The notes beneath the pieces are model-generated. The model was not told the DNA's origin and did no database searches. It was given only the letters and a program-made list of their open reading frames with translations. A stretch of 64,000 nt of DNA from Lytechinus variegatus (Eukaryota > Echinodermata > Echinoidea > Temnopleuroida > Toxopneustidae), in NCBI RefSeq assembly GCF_018143015.1, contig NC_054743.1, forward strand, positions 39,140,922 through 39,204,921. The letters are read 5' to 3'. Made by a program: the position numbers and the translations under genes. Position 1 is the stretch's first letter. Each line of letters starts with the position of its first letter. This document shows positions 43,001 through 53,080 of the stretch, in pieces.

Positions 43001-46000
43001 GTGCATTTGTGTGGGCTTAAAAATACGCCACAATGGGGCTTCCTTGGCGTCTCTATTTCATGAAAAGGCCGTCGCTTCCGCGCTCCGCGAGGGAGGGGTG
43101 AACCCCCCTCCCGCACCCACCCCCCGGGAGTGGCAGCACAAGTCCCCGACATGGGTGAATTTTTGGTTACACTTCGTAATTCCGAAGCTTCGTAATTCCG
43201 AAGGTTCTTTATTCCGAAGGTTCGTAATTCCGAAACACGTAAATTGCCTATACCTCGATGTTCGTTAATCCGAAAGCGAAAAAGGGTTCGTTAATCCGAA
43301 CATTTGTGGCGTAATTCCGACGATTCGTTATTCCGAAGGTTCGATAATCCGAAAACGAAATAAGGTTCGTTGTTCCGAAGGTTCGTTAATCCGAAAACGA
43401 AATAAGGTTCGTTGTTCCGAAGGTTCGTTAATCCGAAAACGAAAAAAGGTTCGTTGTTCCGAAGGTTCGTTGATCCGAAAACGAAATAAGGTTCGTTTTT
43501 CCGAAGGTTCGTTAATCCGAAAACGAAATAAGGTTTGTTTTTCCGAAGGTTCGTTAATCCGAAAACGAAATAAGGTTCGTTAATCCGAAAACAAAATAAG
43601 GTTCGTTAATCCGAAAACAAAATACGGTTCGTTAATCCGAAAAATGAAAACCGGGAAAGCAGAGGCAGAGGCAAGGGGAGGGGGGCGGGGACACTGTTGC
43701 CGTTCAATTATTATGAGGATGCGAAGGCAAGGGCGGCAGAACGAATTTTCGTTGGGGGTAAAGCCAAAAAATGAAACTCATACGTCAAAAGGGCACTTTG
43801 GTGATATTTTCACCTTAAGATTATCATCTGCTTGAAGTCATTGTGTGTTTGATAGTGATTAAGTAGAGAAAAACTTTTTTGAAGTGACTTCTTATTATGG
43901 CAAAATGTATATTTAGGCTTTATTTTTCGGGAGAGAGTATAATGAGCGAGCGGCTTGGTAAAACAAATTCAAAGGTGAAGTTGTATAACTTTTTTGTGGT
44001 CAATTATTCTTAAAATGGCATTATTGCGAGGTGTTGCGAGCGTGAATCACAAGCTAAAACTTTAGGTTATTTCAATAAAAAATGAAAATTAGTTTTTAAA
44101 AATCCGAGCAGATTTCTGCTGTCATTAAAAAGATGTGCATCTAACTAAAGAATTAACACGAGCGCAAAACGCGAGCTTAAACATACTGACCAGAAAAGAA
44201 ACATGTTAAAGAAAGCATTTAGTGACCTCTTTAGGATGCATATTTCACCAATCGAATGAGAGTGCGAAGCGCAAGCTGAAAATTTTCAATATTCCAGCCC
44301 TGAAAACTTAACTTGTATACTTTAAAAAGAGTATTTTATTTAAAAAAAAACATGAAAAACGGCATATTTATTTTTGAAAAAGGAACTTTCCCATTTGGGA
44401 AAATATTAATTCCCCTGTTTGTTATTTCATTTTTGATGTCCCCTGCCTCCCTCCCGGCGGATCAAACTCTCGTCAAATAGAGGGGGGGGGACAATTTTTT
44501 TTAGCCATATTTTCCTTGATCGGCAGTTTAAAGTTTATTTTTGTTTGTTTCTTTGAAAGGGTAGTCCTAACAGTCAATAATTAGCTTTATCCTTATAAAA
44601 TAAAGTAAATATGTAATAACATGATAAACCCTTCTTAAATAATGCGAGCGCGAGCTATATATATATTTTAATATGTTTGTGATCTTCAAAGCGAGATGCC
44701 TATGTAACTAAATTTAGATAATAACTGCTAGCAAGAAGCGCGAACAGAATTTTTAAATATATAAGCTCTGACCTGATCTAAAGGGGACATTTTAAGAACT
44801 TTTTGCAGTTAGCCATGAAGACGATGCGTGTTTTAACCAATGGCGGCGGAAAGTATTTTTTTGGGGGGGGGGGCAAAGCAAAAAAAAGGGGCCAAAAGGG
44901 GCAATTTGGTGCAAACGGATATTTTCACCATTAGATTATCATCTGTGTAAAGAGGTTGTGTGTTTTGTAGTAACTAAATTGAGCACAATTTTTTAAGTGA
45001 TCACTAAAGTTATATATTTACGTTTCATTTCTGCGAGCGTAGAGAGCAAGCGGTTTGGGGGGAAAAGTCAAATCTGAAGATGTAAAATTCACCTTTTTGG
45101 TCAATTACTGTTAAAAGGGCATCCTTGTGAGATGTTGCGAGCGAATCACGTGCTCAAACTTTTGGAAATTTCATGTGGGCCTAGAATGATAATATTGATA
45201 TAGATATTATTTACCCAGGGAAGCCACTTCAGTTCTGAAAACTATTCTCCCAGCTATTATTATTTTTTTACAAGAATGCTTAGAATGTCCAGTTTTTAGG
45301 TTGGAAAATCGGAAAAATTTGGCTCACGTTTCTCGCTCGCATCAAGTATTGTTCATTGAGGAACTCATTCTATTCCTGGTTACAAAAAAAAGAAGTATGA
45401 AATGTCCAGTTTTCAGGTTGGAATATCACAAATTTTAAGCTTGCTGTTCGCGCTCTCATTATTTAGTTCGTGAGATATATATTCTATTCATGAGTCACTA
45501 AATGCAGTCCTTAAAAGATTACTTTCTGAAGCCTGTTGCATAAAACTTTTTACCTGAGAAAACTCTGGTAAAAACTGAAAACTAAGGTTAGTCTGATTTC
45601 CGCCATTGACTTTAGCACAGGGCAAAAACTCCTGTAAAAACAACCTGAGTTTTCTCAGGTAAAAAGTTTCATGCAACGGGCCCCAGGTCAGTATATAAAC
45701 AAATTACAGCTCGCCCTCGCATTAATTCTTTAGAAAGATACACATCTTTCTCACGATTACAAAAAATGCTCCGAATGCTCACTTCGCGTCTTGTTACATG
45801 AAATGTCTACTATAGTTTGAGCTTGCGATTCGCGCTTTCAACATCTCACAAGGATCATTATTAGTATTATTTTTATTTTTATTACCACCAGCAGAAGCTG
45901 TTATTAAAAATGACATCCCCTCCAATACAAATCCTATTATCTAGAGGTTGCTCGCACGCTTCCAACACACTTGATCCCCTGCATCTTTAATTAAACCATT

Positions 46001-49000
46001 TGCTTAGGCAGCAATTGCTCAGATAAAATCGAAATTAGCCTATGCTTGATCAGGGCGCCTATATTCTTAATGAAATACATGCTTTGGCCCCAACACACGC
46101 ATGTATCATCGATCGTTATTACTATCATTGCATAATATCGTGTAATCTTGTAATGACAACATCGTTTTTGTTACCAAAATGAATTATTTTCATTTTCGGA
46201 AATACGAACCTTATTTAATTTTCGGATTAACGAACCTTATTTCGTTTTCGGATTAACGAACCTTCGGAATTACGAACCTTATTTCGTTTTCGGATTAACG
46301 AACCTTCGGAATTACGAACCTTATTTCGTTTTCGGATTAACGAACCTTCGGAATTACGAACCTTATTTTGTTTTCGGATTAACGAACCTTCGGAATTACG
46401 AACCTTATTTCGTTTTCGGATTAACGAACCTTCGGAATTACGAACCTTATTTCGTTTTCGGATTGACGAACCTTCGGAATTACGAACCTTCGGAATTCCG
46501 AACCTTCGGAAATACGAACCTTCGGAATAACCGAACCTTCGGAATTACGAAGCTTCGGAATTACGAATGTATGCGGAATTTTTTTCTGGCGAGAACGCTG
46601 CTTAGACCTGGGTCTTACATCATTTGTTTTGTTTCTCCCTTTTCCCCTCATTTGTTCAGGGTTAGAATTTCAAAATCTATAGACATGAGTCTATTTCTAC
46701 AGAAATGCTTTGATATGGGTACCTATTATCATTTGTATAGTACAACAAAAGGACCCTTTGATGTGGGTATGGATCTACAGTTCTCAGTATTTTGTGTTTA
46801 TACATATTTTTATTTCATATTTACTTTCTTTTCTCTTCTCTGCTAATGCATAAATAGGACAATTTATTTGAATGGCACTTCACCGTAAGAGGCCCACCAG
46901 ACTCTGATTTCTCTAAGGGCGTGTATCATGGTCGTATCACCCTACCACCAGAATATCCCATGAAACCTCCCAGTATCATGCTATTAACAGTGAGTACTCT
47001 CATTCTGTAGCATCAATTGAAAAAAAAAAAGATATAAAGTTTTGAATACTGTATTGTTAATTCAACTCTAAAAAAAATTAATCAATATGGAAATGAAGAC
47101 TAAAAATAAGATGGGGATTAAAAGATTATGAATCAAGTTTTAAAGAGAGTTAGCTGTGGCATTTTGAAGTTTTCCACATTTGTTCTGTGCAATGTTTGCC
47201 ACTTTTTGATGAATATACATATAGTTTCTTTGATAAATTGTCCTTGTTGATATATTAAAAAAGGCAAACATTGTATACAGTACATGTATGAGTATGCACA
47301 CACAGATGTTCATACATTTTGCATTATTTGTTATCAGCCCACAGGAAGGTTTGAAGTCGGCACCAAGATCTGTCTGTCCATCTCTGGTCATCATCCTGAA
47401 ACATGGCAACCGTCATGGAGCAGTAAGTGGACGTCCGGGCCCCGTCTTACAAAGAGTTGCGATTGATCCAATTAATCGTAACTCCATGGAAATCCATCAG
47501 TGCCATACGTTTTTCTACAGGAAATTTGCAAAATGGCCATTGTAAACAAAGGAGAACACACCAAATTGTCAAGAAATCAATAAATTTATGGATATACATT
47601 CATATCTAGAAAAACAAACATGCGTTTTATATGATGACTCTGCCAGCTTTTCATAGTTGGCGATTGATCGGATCAACCGCAGCTCTTTGTAAGATGGGCC
47701 CCTGACCACCCACCTCCCCTTCGCTCTCCACCCCAGTCATACATTTCTTCCTTTTCTCCCTCCCCCTTCTTCATTTACTTCATTTGGTTACTTTGCCATA
47801 TAATGGTAATTTCAATGAAACATTTGATTATCATTATAATTATAATAGTAAGTATAATAGTAAACATCTAACAATGTACAGCAAAAAATGCATTAAATAA
47901 TTTAAATTTAGAAATAGTAATAAAAAAATGAGTGACATAGCATTAAACATTCAAATTCAGACAAAGTAAAAAAAGACAGTGACATAGGTATTAACAAACA
48001 TAGATAAATAAAAAAAAACTAAAGATACATGTGCACTGGGTGATGAATGCTTAATTGAAAGTAGAAAACATAAACCGGCATAGAGATGTATAAAGTAAAG
48101 AGCGGAGAGTGTTATGCGAAGTGTGTTTTCTTATATTTCCTTTTAAAAGTATCAATTGAAGTTGCATTCTGGAGTTCTCAATCTAAATTATTCCATACAT
48201 TTCCTCCTGCATATCTTAAGCTATTCTTTAAAAACTCAATGTTTGATTTAGTTTATCGATCCCAAGTCTATTTTTGGTCCCTGAATCAAACATTTGTCTT
48301 ATAGTTAATTGCAAATTAGTAATTGATTGCAAATTTGCTCCTTGAAACAAGAAGTTTAATCTGATTTGCTACAGCTAACGTTGATCTGTCAGTTGTAAAA
48401 TGGCAACAGAATATTTGCAATTGATCGCAAATATTTTCTTGCAACACCACCAAAATCTTTTTGCTAGAGGAAGACAATACAAAGTAGACCATACTTAACA
48501 CTCAAAGTGCAAGGAATCAACAATATGTACTGTGTATGATTGACAGTTGAGCATTGTTACCATATTATTGTTTGGCAAGCTACTACTTACTAGGCATTCC
48601 AGCTGTCCTTTCAATCTGCTGTCTTTGTTTCTTAATATTCAGATTCAGTAATAATGAATATATCAAATACTAATATCTCTTTATACCATAACTATCCCTC
48701 AATCTTTGGACAATATTATTATTATTTTCCAGATTGAGGTTTGATGATTTTTTTTTTTAGGCAGAGAATTTTATTCACATGTATATATAGTATGTTTTCT
48801 TTCATCACACAGTCTTCCCACTCGCTTTATTTTTTATTACGGAAGAATATAAATTTTGAAAATTTCATATACTTCACAAGATCATAATCATTTCATAGTA
48901 TTCTAAAGTAGTATAATAAAATATTCCTGAAGGAATCTCTGTTGATAATGATTTAAATTTTACAATAAATTAAGTTCTATGATATTGTTGATGATTTAAG

Positions 49001-49276
49001 AGCAACCTATATATTTTATCTCTTCTCTTTATCTAGTTCGCACAGTGCTTCTGGCTATCATAGGCTTTATGCCAACAAAGGGTGAGGGTGCTATAGGCTC
49101 ACTAGACTACACACCAGACGAGAGAAAAGTGCTTGCCAGAAAGTAAGAATAATTATGTTTCAATTCCTAAGGTCTATTACAAAAGAATGTAATCAACCCT
49201 AAAAGGGCCATTTTTTGTACACCCATCTAACAGCCAGAGGGGGCAGATTAAGTTCAGTATTTCTAATGTTGATTTA

Positions 49277-49321
<45 letters not shown>

Positions 49322-52300
49322 TCCGACCTCTCTTATCCGTACACGTTGGGACCAGCACCAATCCGGATAAGGGATTTATCCGGATCTGGAAGACCCAATA
49401 TTAAATACACGCAGCTGCCCCCGCGATAGTAGCTGCACGTAATCTATTTAGTGGGCATGCACAGACAGTATTCACTGCAGTGTCAGTGCAAATTATAGGC
49501 GGTATTTTTACAGAAATAAAATTGATTGGTGGCCAAAAGTGTTGGATAATTTACCTGCTCAAAGGATTGAGGTATAAATCGAGCATACCTCAAAAAAAAG
49601 AGAATGAATGACTCAATGAAACTAAGTTTTACAATTAGATCATCGCGGTTTCTATCGCAGCTTCGCAACGTCAGCCATTGATATACTGACTGTAGGCTTA
49701 AACATGATAGATGGCGCTGTCCGTATTGAAGCCTAGCGAGACGTATGTTGTTTTGTCGGGAAACAAAAAGAGAATGTAGTGAAATGTTTGCACTGCGCCC
49801 CAATTTCCTGGAAAATTATCCTGCCTAAGTTCTTTCAGTGATTTGGGTGAGATATGTTCATGAAAAATAATGTTGTTTTAGGTAGACTATATTGGAAAAT
49901 ATATGTAATCAAAAGGAGTTTGCCTATAGGATTGAGTTTAGATTATTTATTTAGATTATTTATTCACTTACCGTGCTACTAGATTGAATTTTAAAAAAAA
50001 TCTCAGCAAGTGTGCGTCTGGATAATAGAGAGATCCGGATAAGGGGAAGCCGGATAAGAGAGGTCGGATATATATATATATTTGTTGCATTTCGAAAAAT
50101 TGCAATTAAATGTACTCCTAATCAATCATGAACCATGGACATTGTAACCAATCATAAATGATAAAAAGATGAAAATAACAATTGGAAAAAAAGAGCAGCA
50201 GCTTACAAGTTTGATGCATTGCCATAGTGAGAGGTCACAAAAATATAGGTAAAGGTAACAAGAGAATACCAAAAACATTCCGGATACAACCCCATGATCC
50301 AATGTCTGATCAACCCACCTCACGTTTAATTTTCAGAATAGATGACCGGAAGTTCTTACCATTTTTGTAATGTTGATGTATTGTATTAGATCACAAGAAT
50401 GGAAATGTGAGGCTTGTGGAACACCGAACCGTAGCATCCTTCCTCCCGTCACAGCCAAGTCAGCAGCAATGCAGAAAGAAGCTGCAGAGCTAGCCGCTCA
50501 AATCCAATTCAAGGTAATAATGCTTTAATTATTCCTCTAAGTTAAAGGAATTCAGTAATCTTTGTTATACAACTTCCAAGAATGTTCTGTAATCTGATTC
50601 AAGTCTTAAGTTTATTTCATTTCTCAACTCAATATAAGATCAGAAATAATTGCACAGATATAAAATGATAACCATACAAATCAATACAAATGAATATACC
50701 GGTACATTGCAAGCAATATGACTATACAAGAAAAGTATTAAATGTTTATGGTGAACACTGTATAACGTGATAATCACATTACCAATAACAATATATACAA
50801 TGGAAAATAGAACAAAGTGTAAGCCATTCTCGATTAAAAAAAGAAAAAAATGCAAGGCTACCTTTATAACTCTTTTTTTTCAATATATAAGGTTGAGTAA
50901 ATGGAGGATCCACTAAAAAGCAGGGCTTGTTGGGTGTGGACCCCTCAGAGAATTACCGGGTAATCAAAGATTTGGTAGTACAGATATAAACGAAAATGAA
51001 AATGAGAGAGAGAGGGAGAAAGAAAGGTTGATGTGATGGTAGATGAAGAAATACCGAGATACTGGATGAATAATTTAATCAAATAGACAAGGTGGTGCAC
51101 ATATGTGGTTGAAAGAGGAAAGGAAGATGGAGTAAAAAAAAAGCAAAAGAATGAAGGGCATAAGACTGATGAAGGGGATTGAGCGGAAGAGAGCAAGGTA
51201 GAGAGGTAGAGAGACGGTCAGGGAGGAAGGGGGGGGGGGGAGAAAGAGGAGGGTAAAGGGGATCGGTTATCGACTGCTCAATCGGAATTTGCTTTATATG
51301 ATTCAAGAATTTGTTTCTTCAGTTTAATCTTAAAACAGTTCAAACTGGTAGCATTTACGATGTCATTGATGAGTGAGTTCCAGTATTTGGGGCCATAGAA
51401 GGCAATTGTTTTTTGTGCGAAGAGAGTACGGGTACGTGGAAGGTGGAAGCGACGGGATTGTCGGGTTGGATAATTGTGAATAGCATTGTTTTTTGTAAAC
51501 ATGATCATCAAAATGTTTGGTAGTTTATTTGTGTTCAATTTGTACATGAATTGTCCTGTTTGAAAAAAGAAATAAATCCGGAAATTTGAGGAGATTTGAC
51601 TTGTAGAACAAACCATCAGTATGACATCGAAAAGGAGCATTGTGTATAATCCTTACCTTCTTCTGTAGAATAAGCATTTTTTTCGATGAGACTCTTGTAG
51701 GCGTTACCCCAAGCCAGTATTCCCTAATTGAAATACGTATAAGTAGAAGTATAAGTGAGAAATAAAGTGTAAATAGTGTTGATTTTGGAAAGAAATGACG
51801 AAGTTTGTTCATTATACCAACATTCCGCGATACAGTTTTGGATATATTTTGAATATGAATGTTCCATTTTAATTCATCGTCAATTGTGAGCGCTAGGAAT
51901 TTGGTTGATGTGACCCTGTTGAGAGGTGTGTTGTCCAAATTGGTCCAAATCGGATCACATGATATTCAGCGAATTGCACTATTGCATCCAAAACGCACTA
52001 TCCTGCACTCTGCCGTCATACCAAAAGTACTCTGACGTTAGAGTGCAGGATAGTACGAGGTCTGGAATTATCTGAATTATCTAGAATATAGATAAAATAT
52101 AGCATTTGGGCAACCCAGTAACATGGGGGGTTGTATAAAACAAACAATACACGCATTCTTGTGCATAGAGGACCTAAATAATGAACTCTGCTCGACTCGC
52201 CAAATGGATATACCACACTCAGTCTTGCGGACCTCGGTGCGGTATATCCATTGGCTCTTCTCGCACATCGTTCATTATTTGGCCCTGTATGCTCGCGCTT

Positions 52301-53080
52301 ACGTGCATTATTTGTATACTAATGTATATTTAGATCAATTGCTGGGTATCAAAGGTCGTTGTGTATTGGGAGAACAAGCCATTAGATATATGATTATGTT
52401 TTAATGTTAAAAAGTCATTGAGGATCAGATTTACCTTCATGTGTCCCTGATATTTTTCTCTTACTTTGTGATTATTTTGACAGAAAGAGGAGAAGAAGCA
52501 ATCAAGTACATCGGAATCACCATCAACCCCTCCAGCCGCTGAACCTGCCGCCGCCCCAGCCAACGGCCAAGTGCCTGCCCCCCTTCCACCGCACCCTTTC
52601 AACATGATGAACCCCGGTATGGGGATGGGTCAGATGCAGCCCCCTTTTATGCCTTTACCACCGAACTTCATGATGCCAGGCCAGGGACAGTTCGGCATCC
52701 CCAACCACAATCCAGCCACGCCTTCGCAGCCAGCGGAAGTCAGCAGTGCCCAGCCACAGGTGGCTGCAGATACAAACAGTCCTGACACTCCAAGTGGTAG
52801 CAATCAGTCTTCCGCGTCTCCACCCGTAAGCCAATCACCGCCTACCACTGACAGTTCAAACAGTGATGGGGTGAGACAAAGAACTAATGTTCCTAGTCAA
52901 TCCAGTTCGTCTTCCCCTCCCAACCAAAGCACCAGTGGACATACCCCCCATCGTCCGTCAGAGGAACGAGGACTCCAGGGGATAATGTGCCCCTTGGTTA
53001 CAATGAGCATCTTCAGTTTCGTCATTATCGTCCTCATCTTCAGACGGGTGTATCTCACCTATGCTTACAAATTCACCTGA
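25041..53080 (+). CDS. UBE2J1: Ubiquitin-conjugating enzyme E2 J1, 7 exons
   Basis: UBE2J1 (Ubc6-type) is a tail-anchored E2 of the endoplasmic reticulum used in ERAD. Exons: 25041-25071, 40777-40850, 46858-46989, 47338-47422, 49037-49142, 50390-50513, 52484-53080. All keep phase, giving 382 aa (human 318). [19 protein letters not shown] and [18 protein letters not shown] are nearly human. The active-site cysteine in [18 protein letters not shown] falls at residue 91, as in human UBE2J1. [18 protein letters not shown] and a C-x2-C follow. Exon 7 (from residue 185) is a longer Pro/Met/Gln/Ser-rich linker, then a membrane anchor (about 354-371, [17 protein letters not shown]) with a short luminal tail. 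Intron 1 is 15.7 kb and intron 2 is 6 kb, both filled with repeats. Confidence 0.95.
25283..25812. repeat. Left part of a MITE split by a LINE (family B)
   Basis: The left end AAAGGTCAAGCCCACC with AAATGTTGATTTGAAT is the complement-mirror of the right end near 40150-40190 (AACATTTTGTTGGGGTGGAC). Three or four extra copies of an AAGGTCAAGTCTACTTTTTA-like unit precede it at 25227-25295. The inner text CATCGAAATCGGATGTAAAA mirrors ACATCCGATTTTGATGAAAT at 40079-40098. The rest of the element resumes at about 39885, beyond the LINE. Confidence 0.65.
27613..29335 (-). repeat. 3' LTR of the CsRn1-type element
   Basis: 1,723 bp, starting TGTTGGGACGG on the plus strand and ending CACTACA (TG/CA ends). 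A purine-rich tract lies just inside it, around 29336-29360. A 135-residue open frame inside the LTR is repeated in all LTR copies and resembles nothing I know. Confidence 0.9.
29439..32210 (-). CDS. Retroelement pol: reverse transcriptase, RNase H, integrase
   Basis: Fossil virus-like element part. A long frame of about 923 residues carries the reverse transcriptase ([38 protein letters not shown]), the RNase H ([23 protein letters not shown]), the HHCC integrase finger (HPGVRATQ to CLPCQRSK) and the integrase core ([31 protein letters not shown]). The order RT, RNase H, integrase is Ty3/Gypsy. Confidence 0.92.
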   Translation of the reverse strand: MTRLKLLMRTRRCCVMNTLISRYPYRPANRSQDVKHNVVHHIETRGQPVTARPRRLTGDKLDIARNEFQHMLDLGIIRPSSSQWASPLHMVPKKTAGDWRPCGDYRALNKATVPDRYPVPHIQDFTANLNGKRIFSKIDLIRAYHQIPVAPGDICKTAICTPFGLYEFERMPFGLRNAAQSFQRFIDQVIRGLPFVYAYIDDLLVASDSEEEHERHLRLLFERLREFGVVVNPNKCVFGRSELEFLGHRINCDGVSPLPDKVDAIRNCSVPSTLKQLRGFLGLVNFYRRFIPNCAHILMPLTDLLRNRKKRSKKPLDWSPACTAAFVEVKEKLAQSTLLAYPNSDYPLNLMVDASDRAIGGVIQQLHDNAYEPIAFFSRKLLPAETRYSAFGRELLAIYLAIKHFRYMLEGRPFCVYTDHKPLTYALNAKPDRHSPREIRQLDFISQFTTDIRYVKGQDNVVADTLSRPDISALHTESRVDFTDIAEAQETDSELQAYLNSEINSSMVLKKVPRLTTGGSIVCDTSHGLTRPFVPKSHRRAVFNAIHGLSHPGVRATQRAITARYVWPGINKDVRKWARECLPCQRSKTNRHVKAPQGTFSTPDARFAHVHLDLVGPLPHSNGYTYLLTCIDRFTRWPEAIPITDITAETVAKTFVERWVAMFGAPSSVTTDRGRQFESRLFAELTKLLGTTRIRTTAYHPAANGMVERFHRQLKAALKAYEDPSRWSEQLPLTLLGIRSTIKADLSCSSAELVFGTTLRLPGQFVTAERTDVDPSDYISRLRSHMASCTLTPTRAKQGSTHVPRDLFSCSHVFVRVDSVRKPLQQPYKGPYKVLKRKDRFFTLDIDGKRDQICIDRLKVAYVENQESLEESLSKSKSIVKGRIPSSVEKSAVQSSRTSTPTTPIRKTKSGRHVRFPERYIAV
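32107..32590 (-). CDS. Retroelement protease region
   Basis: Fossil element part lying between gag and pol on the minus strand. It shows an aspartic protease active-site motif ([10 protein letters not shown]) and a downstream ILGADFL motif typical of retropepsins. Confidence 0.75.
32619..33524 (-). CDS. Retroelement gag
   Basis: Fossil element part. About 300 residues, with a capsid-like middle ([20 protein letters not shown]) and a basic stretch. The carboxy-end finger reads CWYHSQY, then [10 protein letters not shown]; this CHCC arrangement in place of a CCHC knuckle is a mark of CsRn1-clade gag. Confidence 0.88.
   Translation of the reverse strand: MVVRSRSFTMSQEDAAAKSTADSESILGAVALKLPPFWRNDPEVWFAQAEAQFTTRNIVVESTKYSYVIATLPPEVAQDIRDVLINPPVSEPYTTLKKKIIARTTESEQRRVQMLLTEEELGDRKPSQLLRRMEQLVGDQKLESGILRQLFLQRLPHNVRLILASTSESLAISDLAALADRILEAHVPVVNTVAPVTDAGSHAITVKPAQSGDTQGANSNLVRQIADLTKLVRELATTVGQLKHDRSRSRNRSKSKTRDKRDSTPVSESPEDRGYCWYHSQYAENAHRCKAPCNWNSQGNA
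33702..33722 (-). promoter_or_regulatory. Primer binding site, tRNA-Trp type
   Basis: On the minus strand TGGTGATCCCGACGTGATC lies three bases after the LTR edge. It resembles the complement of a tRNA-Trp 3' end. The same sequence recurs beside the outer LTR at about 35285-35303. Confidence 0.7.
33723..35306 (-). repeat. Extra partial LTR and partial gag unit
   Basis: 33723 to about 34578 matches the first half (plus-strand order) of the LTR. About 34579-35109 matches the amino part of gag, and 35110-35306 matches the leader and primer site. Each is almost identical to the main copy, so the extra unit arose recently, as in rearranged tandem LTR elements. Confidence 0.85.
35307..37035 (-). 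repeat. 5' LTR of the CsRn1-type element
   Basis: 1,729 bp, nearly identical to 27613-29335, with the same TG/CA ends. The CATC target copy follows at 37036-37039, after which the CR1 ORF2 text resumes. Confidence 0.9.
39885..40190. repeat. Right part of the split MITE (family B)
   Basis: It contains AACTTTTTTATTTTACATCC and ends in AACATTTTGTTGGGGTGGAC, the mirror of the left end near 25293. The complete relative at 57597-58020 carries the same GATTTTGATGAAAT core and TTTGTTGGGGTGGA end. Together with 25283-25812 it forms one old MITE interrupted by the CR1 LINE. Confidence 0.65.
40118..40240. repeat. tRNA-like half and 20-bp inverted repeat
   Basis: GGATTTTCCATGTAGATCAT (40118-40137) is perfectly mirrored at 40221-40240. 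Between them, 40189-40219 reads like the first half of a Ser/Leu-type tRNA (CCGTGGCCGAGGGGTCTAAGG). No B box follows. This looks like a truncated SINE head joined to an inverted scrap of the neighbouring MITE. Confidence 0.55.
40921..41054. repeat. Hairpin MITE with CCAAT-type core
   Basis: CTTGCTGTAATAACAAATTTG pairs imperfectly with CAAATTCACA-type text on the other side (GTGAATTTGTTATTACAAGT). The core is CAATCTGATTGGCTGATAG and the right end is TGAATCAGGGCCC. It lies in UBE2J1 intron 2. Confidence 0.65.
41713..41835 (+). repeat. Tandem duplication of about 62 bp
   Basis: TACTGTGTTTGTCATTT and CACAATGAACGAATAGCAAA each occur twice, at a spacing of about 62 bp, with small differences (TATACACA against CTGCACA). 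No coding meaning was seen. Confidence 0.7.
41866..42996. mobile_element. 1.1-kb TIR element, possibly hAT-like
   Basis: ATGTTAGGCCTGGGA (41866-41880) is exactly mirrored at 42982-42996. Subterminal parts also mirror (AATCGAATGATTCGATTG on the left, CAATCGAATCATTTGATC on the right). The TAGGCCTGGGACGATT style of end recalls hAT elements, but I could not find an 8-bp target duplication. No transposase frame was seen. Confidence 0.55.
43171..43642 (+). repeat. Left arm of fold-back: 42-bp tandem array
   Basis: About twenty subunits of 16 and 26 bp, built on CGTTAATCCGAAAACGAAAT with AAGGTT and on CGTAATTCCGAAGGTT, alternate to make a 42-bp higher-order unit. The outermost part has the 16-bp form with GAAGCTT. 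Confidence 0.9.
43643..46190. repeat. Core of the fold-back, with internal direct and inverted copies
   Basis: 43730-44070 and 44860-45170 are degenerate direct copies: both have TTTTCACC followed by TTAGATTATCATCTG or similar, then a GTGTGTTT, and GAGGTGTTGCGAGCG or GAGATGTTGCGAGCG. A third, inverted copy is near 45790-45865 (TTTGAGCTTGCGATTCGCGC, then CATCTCACAAGGATCATT). GCGAGCG-type words recur throughout. No reading frame of note. Confidence 0.6.
45527..45687. repeat. Hairpin MITE inside the fold-back core
   Basis: CCTGTTGCATAAAACTTTTT with ACCTGAGAAAACTC at the left pairs with GAGTTTTCTCAGGTAAAAAG and TTTCATGCAACGGGCCCC at the right. It is a later insertion into the fold-back core. Confidence 0.75.
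46191..46569 (-). repeat. Right arm of fold-back: 42-bp tandem array, inverted
   Basis: The same units as 43171-43642, in the opposite orientation (CGGATTAACGAACC, CGGAATTACGAACC). About six 42-bp units are followed by 16-bp units ending in CGAAGCTTCGGAATTACGAA, the mirror of the outer end of the left arm. Confidence 0.9.
47437..47704. repeat. Hairpin MITE
   Basis: GGGCCCCGTCTTACAAAGAG and TTGCGATTGATCC at the left pair with GGCGATTGATCGGATCAACC and CTCTTTGTAAGATGGGCCCC at the right. About 268 bp in UBE2J1 intron 4. A relative is at 60148-60435. Confidence 0.75.
47705..49036 (+). other. Rest of UBE2J1 intron 4
   Basis: AT-rich. 47820-48010 is A-rich with two similar TAGTAATAAAAAAATGAGTG-like stretches. 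48300-48450 shows weak foldback pairing around TTGCAAATTTGC and ATTGCAAATATT words. No exon was seen. Confidence 0.35.
49252..49318. repeat. (TA)n microsatellite
   Basis: About 60 bp of TA repeats that lead straight into the left end of the next element. A shorter (TA)n lies at its right end (50068-50082). Confidence 0.9.
49319..50068. mobile_element. Non-autonomous TIR element, pogo/Tigger-like ends
   Basis: The left end CAGTCCGACCTCTCTTATCCG is mirrored by CGGATAAGAGAGGTCGGA at the right. Both sides repeat ATCCGGATAAGG-type words inward, and TA dinucleotides flank the element. CAG-CCTC-CTTATCC ends and TA targets fit the pogo/Tigger branch of Tc1/mariner. The 750-bp interior has no transposase frame. 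It lies in UBE2J1 intron 5. Confidence 0.65.
51280..51950 (-). mobile_element. CR1-group LINE, 3' fragment
   Basis: Minus-strand frames carry [57 protein letters not shown] and [16 protein letters not shown], the end of a non-LTR reverse transcriptase. It is related to the 21591-22655 copy (TRQ, FHLP, GPK-WNS in the same order) but diverged, with one frame change near 51600. It lies in UBE2J1 intron 6, antisense. The purine-rich stretch at 51000-51250 may be its 3' region. Confidence 0.8.
51998..52054. repeat. 57-bp hairpin
   Basis: ACTATCCTGCACTCTGCCGT is mirrored by ACGTTAGAGTGCAGGATAGT across a loop of about 13 bases, with two mismatches. It sits in UBE2J1 intron 6 just beyond the LINE. 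Confidence 0.7.
52110..52312. repeat. Foldback MITE
   Basis: Left-side words TAATGAACT, CCAAATGGATATACC pair with GGTATATCCATTGG and GTTCATTATTTGG on the right. Outer parts ACACGCATTCTTGTGCA and TGCTCGCGCTTACGTGCA also pair loosely. About 200 bp, 170 bp before UBE2J1 exon 7. Confidence 0.65.

Larger units (their letters stand above)
41297..46600. mobile_element. Possible 5.3-kb composite element with 15-bp inverted ends
   Basis: CAGCGTTCTCGCCAG (41297-41311) is exactly mirrored by CTGGCGAGAACGCTG (46586-46600). A 19-bp direct repeat with one mismatch (GACCTGGGTCTGACATCAT) lies outside at 41151-41169 and 46605-46623. The right copy is only 4 bp from the inverted repeat, but the left copy is 127 bp away. 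The interval contains the fold-back and the hAT-like element and no transposase that I recognise. It occupies most of UBE2J1 intron 2. Confidence 0.45.

Noticed and set aside
43171-43642. Regular short repeats that at first sight recall a CRISPR array
   Set aside because: The units abut with no unique spacers, the same array returns inverted at 46191-46569, and the genome is clearly animal (spliced genes, SINEs, LINEs). It is a tandem repeat arm.
46463-46846. Open frame with repeated NLRNYE-like peptide text
   Set aside because: It comes from translating the tandem array of the fold-back arm; it has no start context and nothing like a known repeat protein beyond its periodicity.
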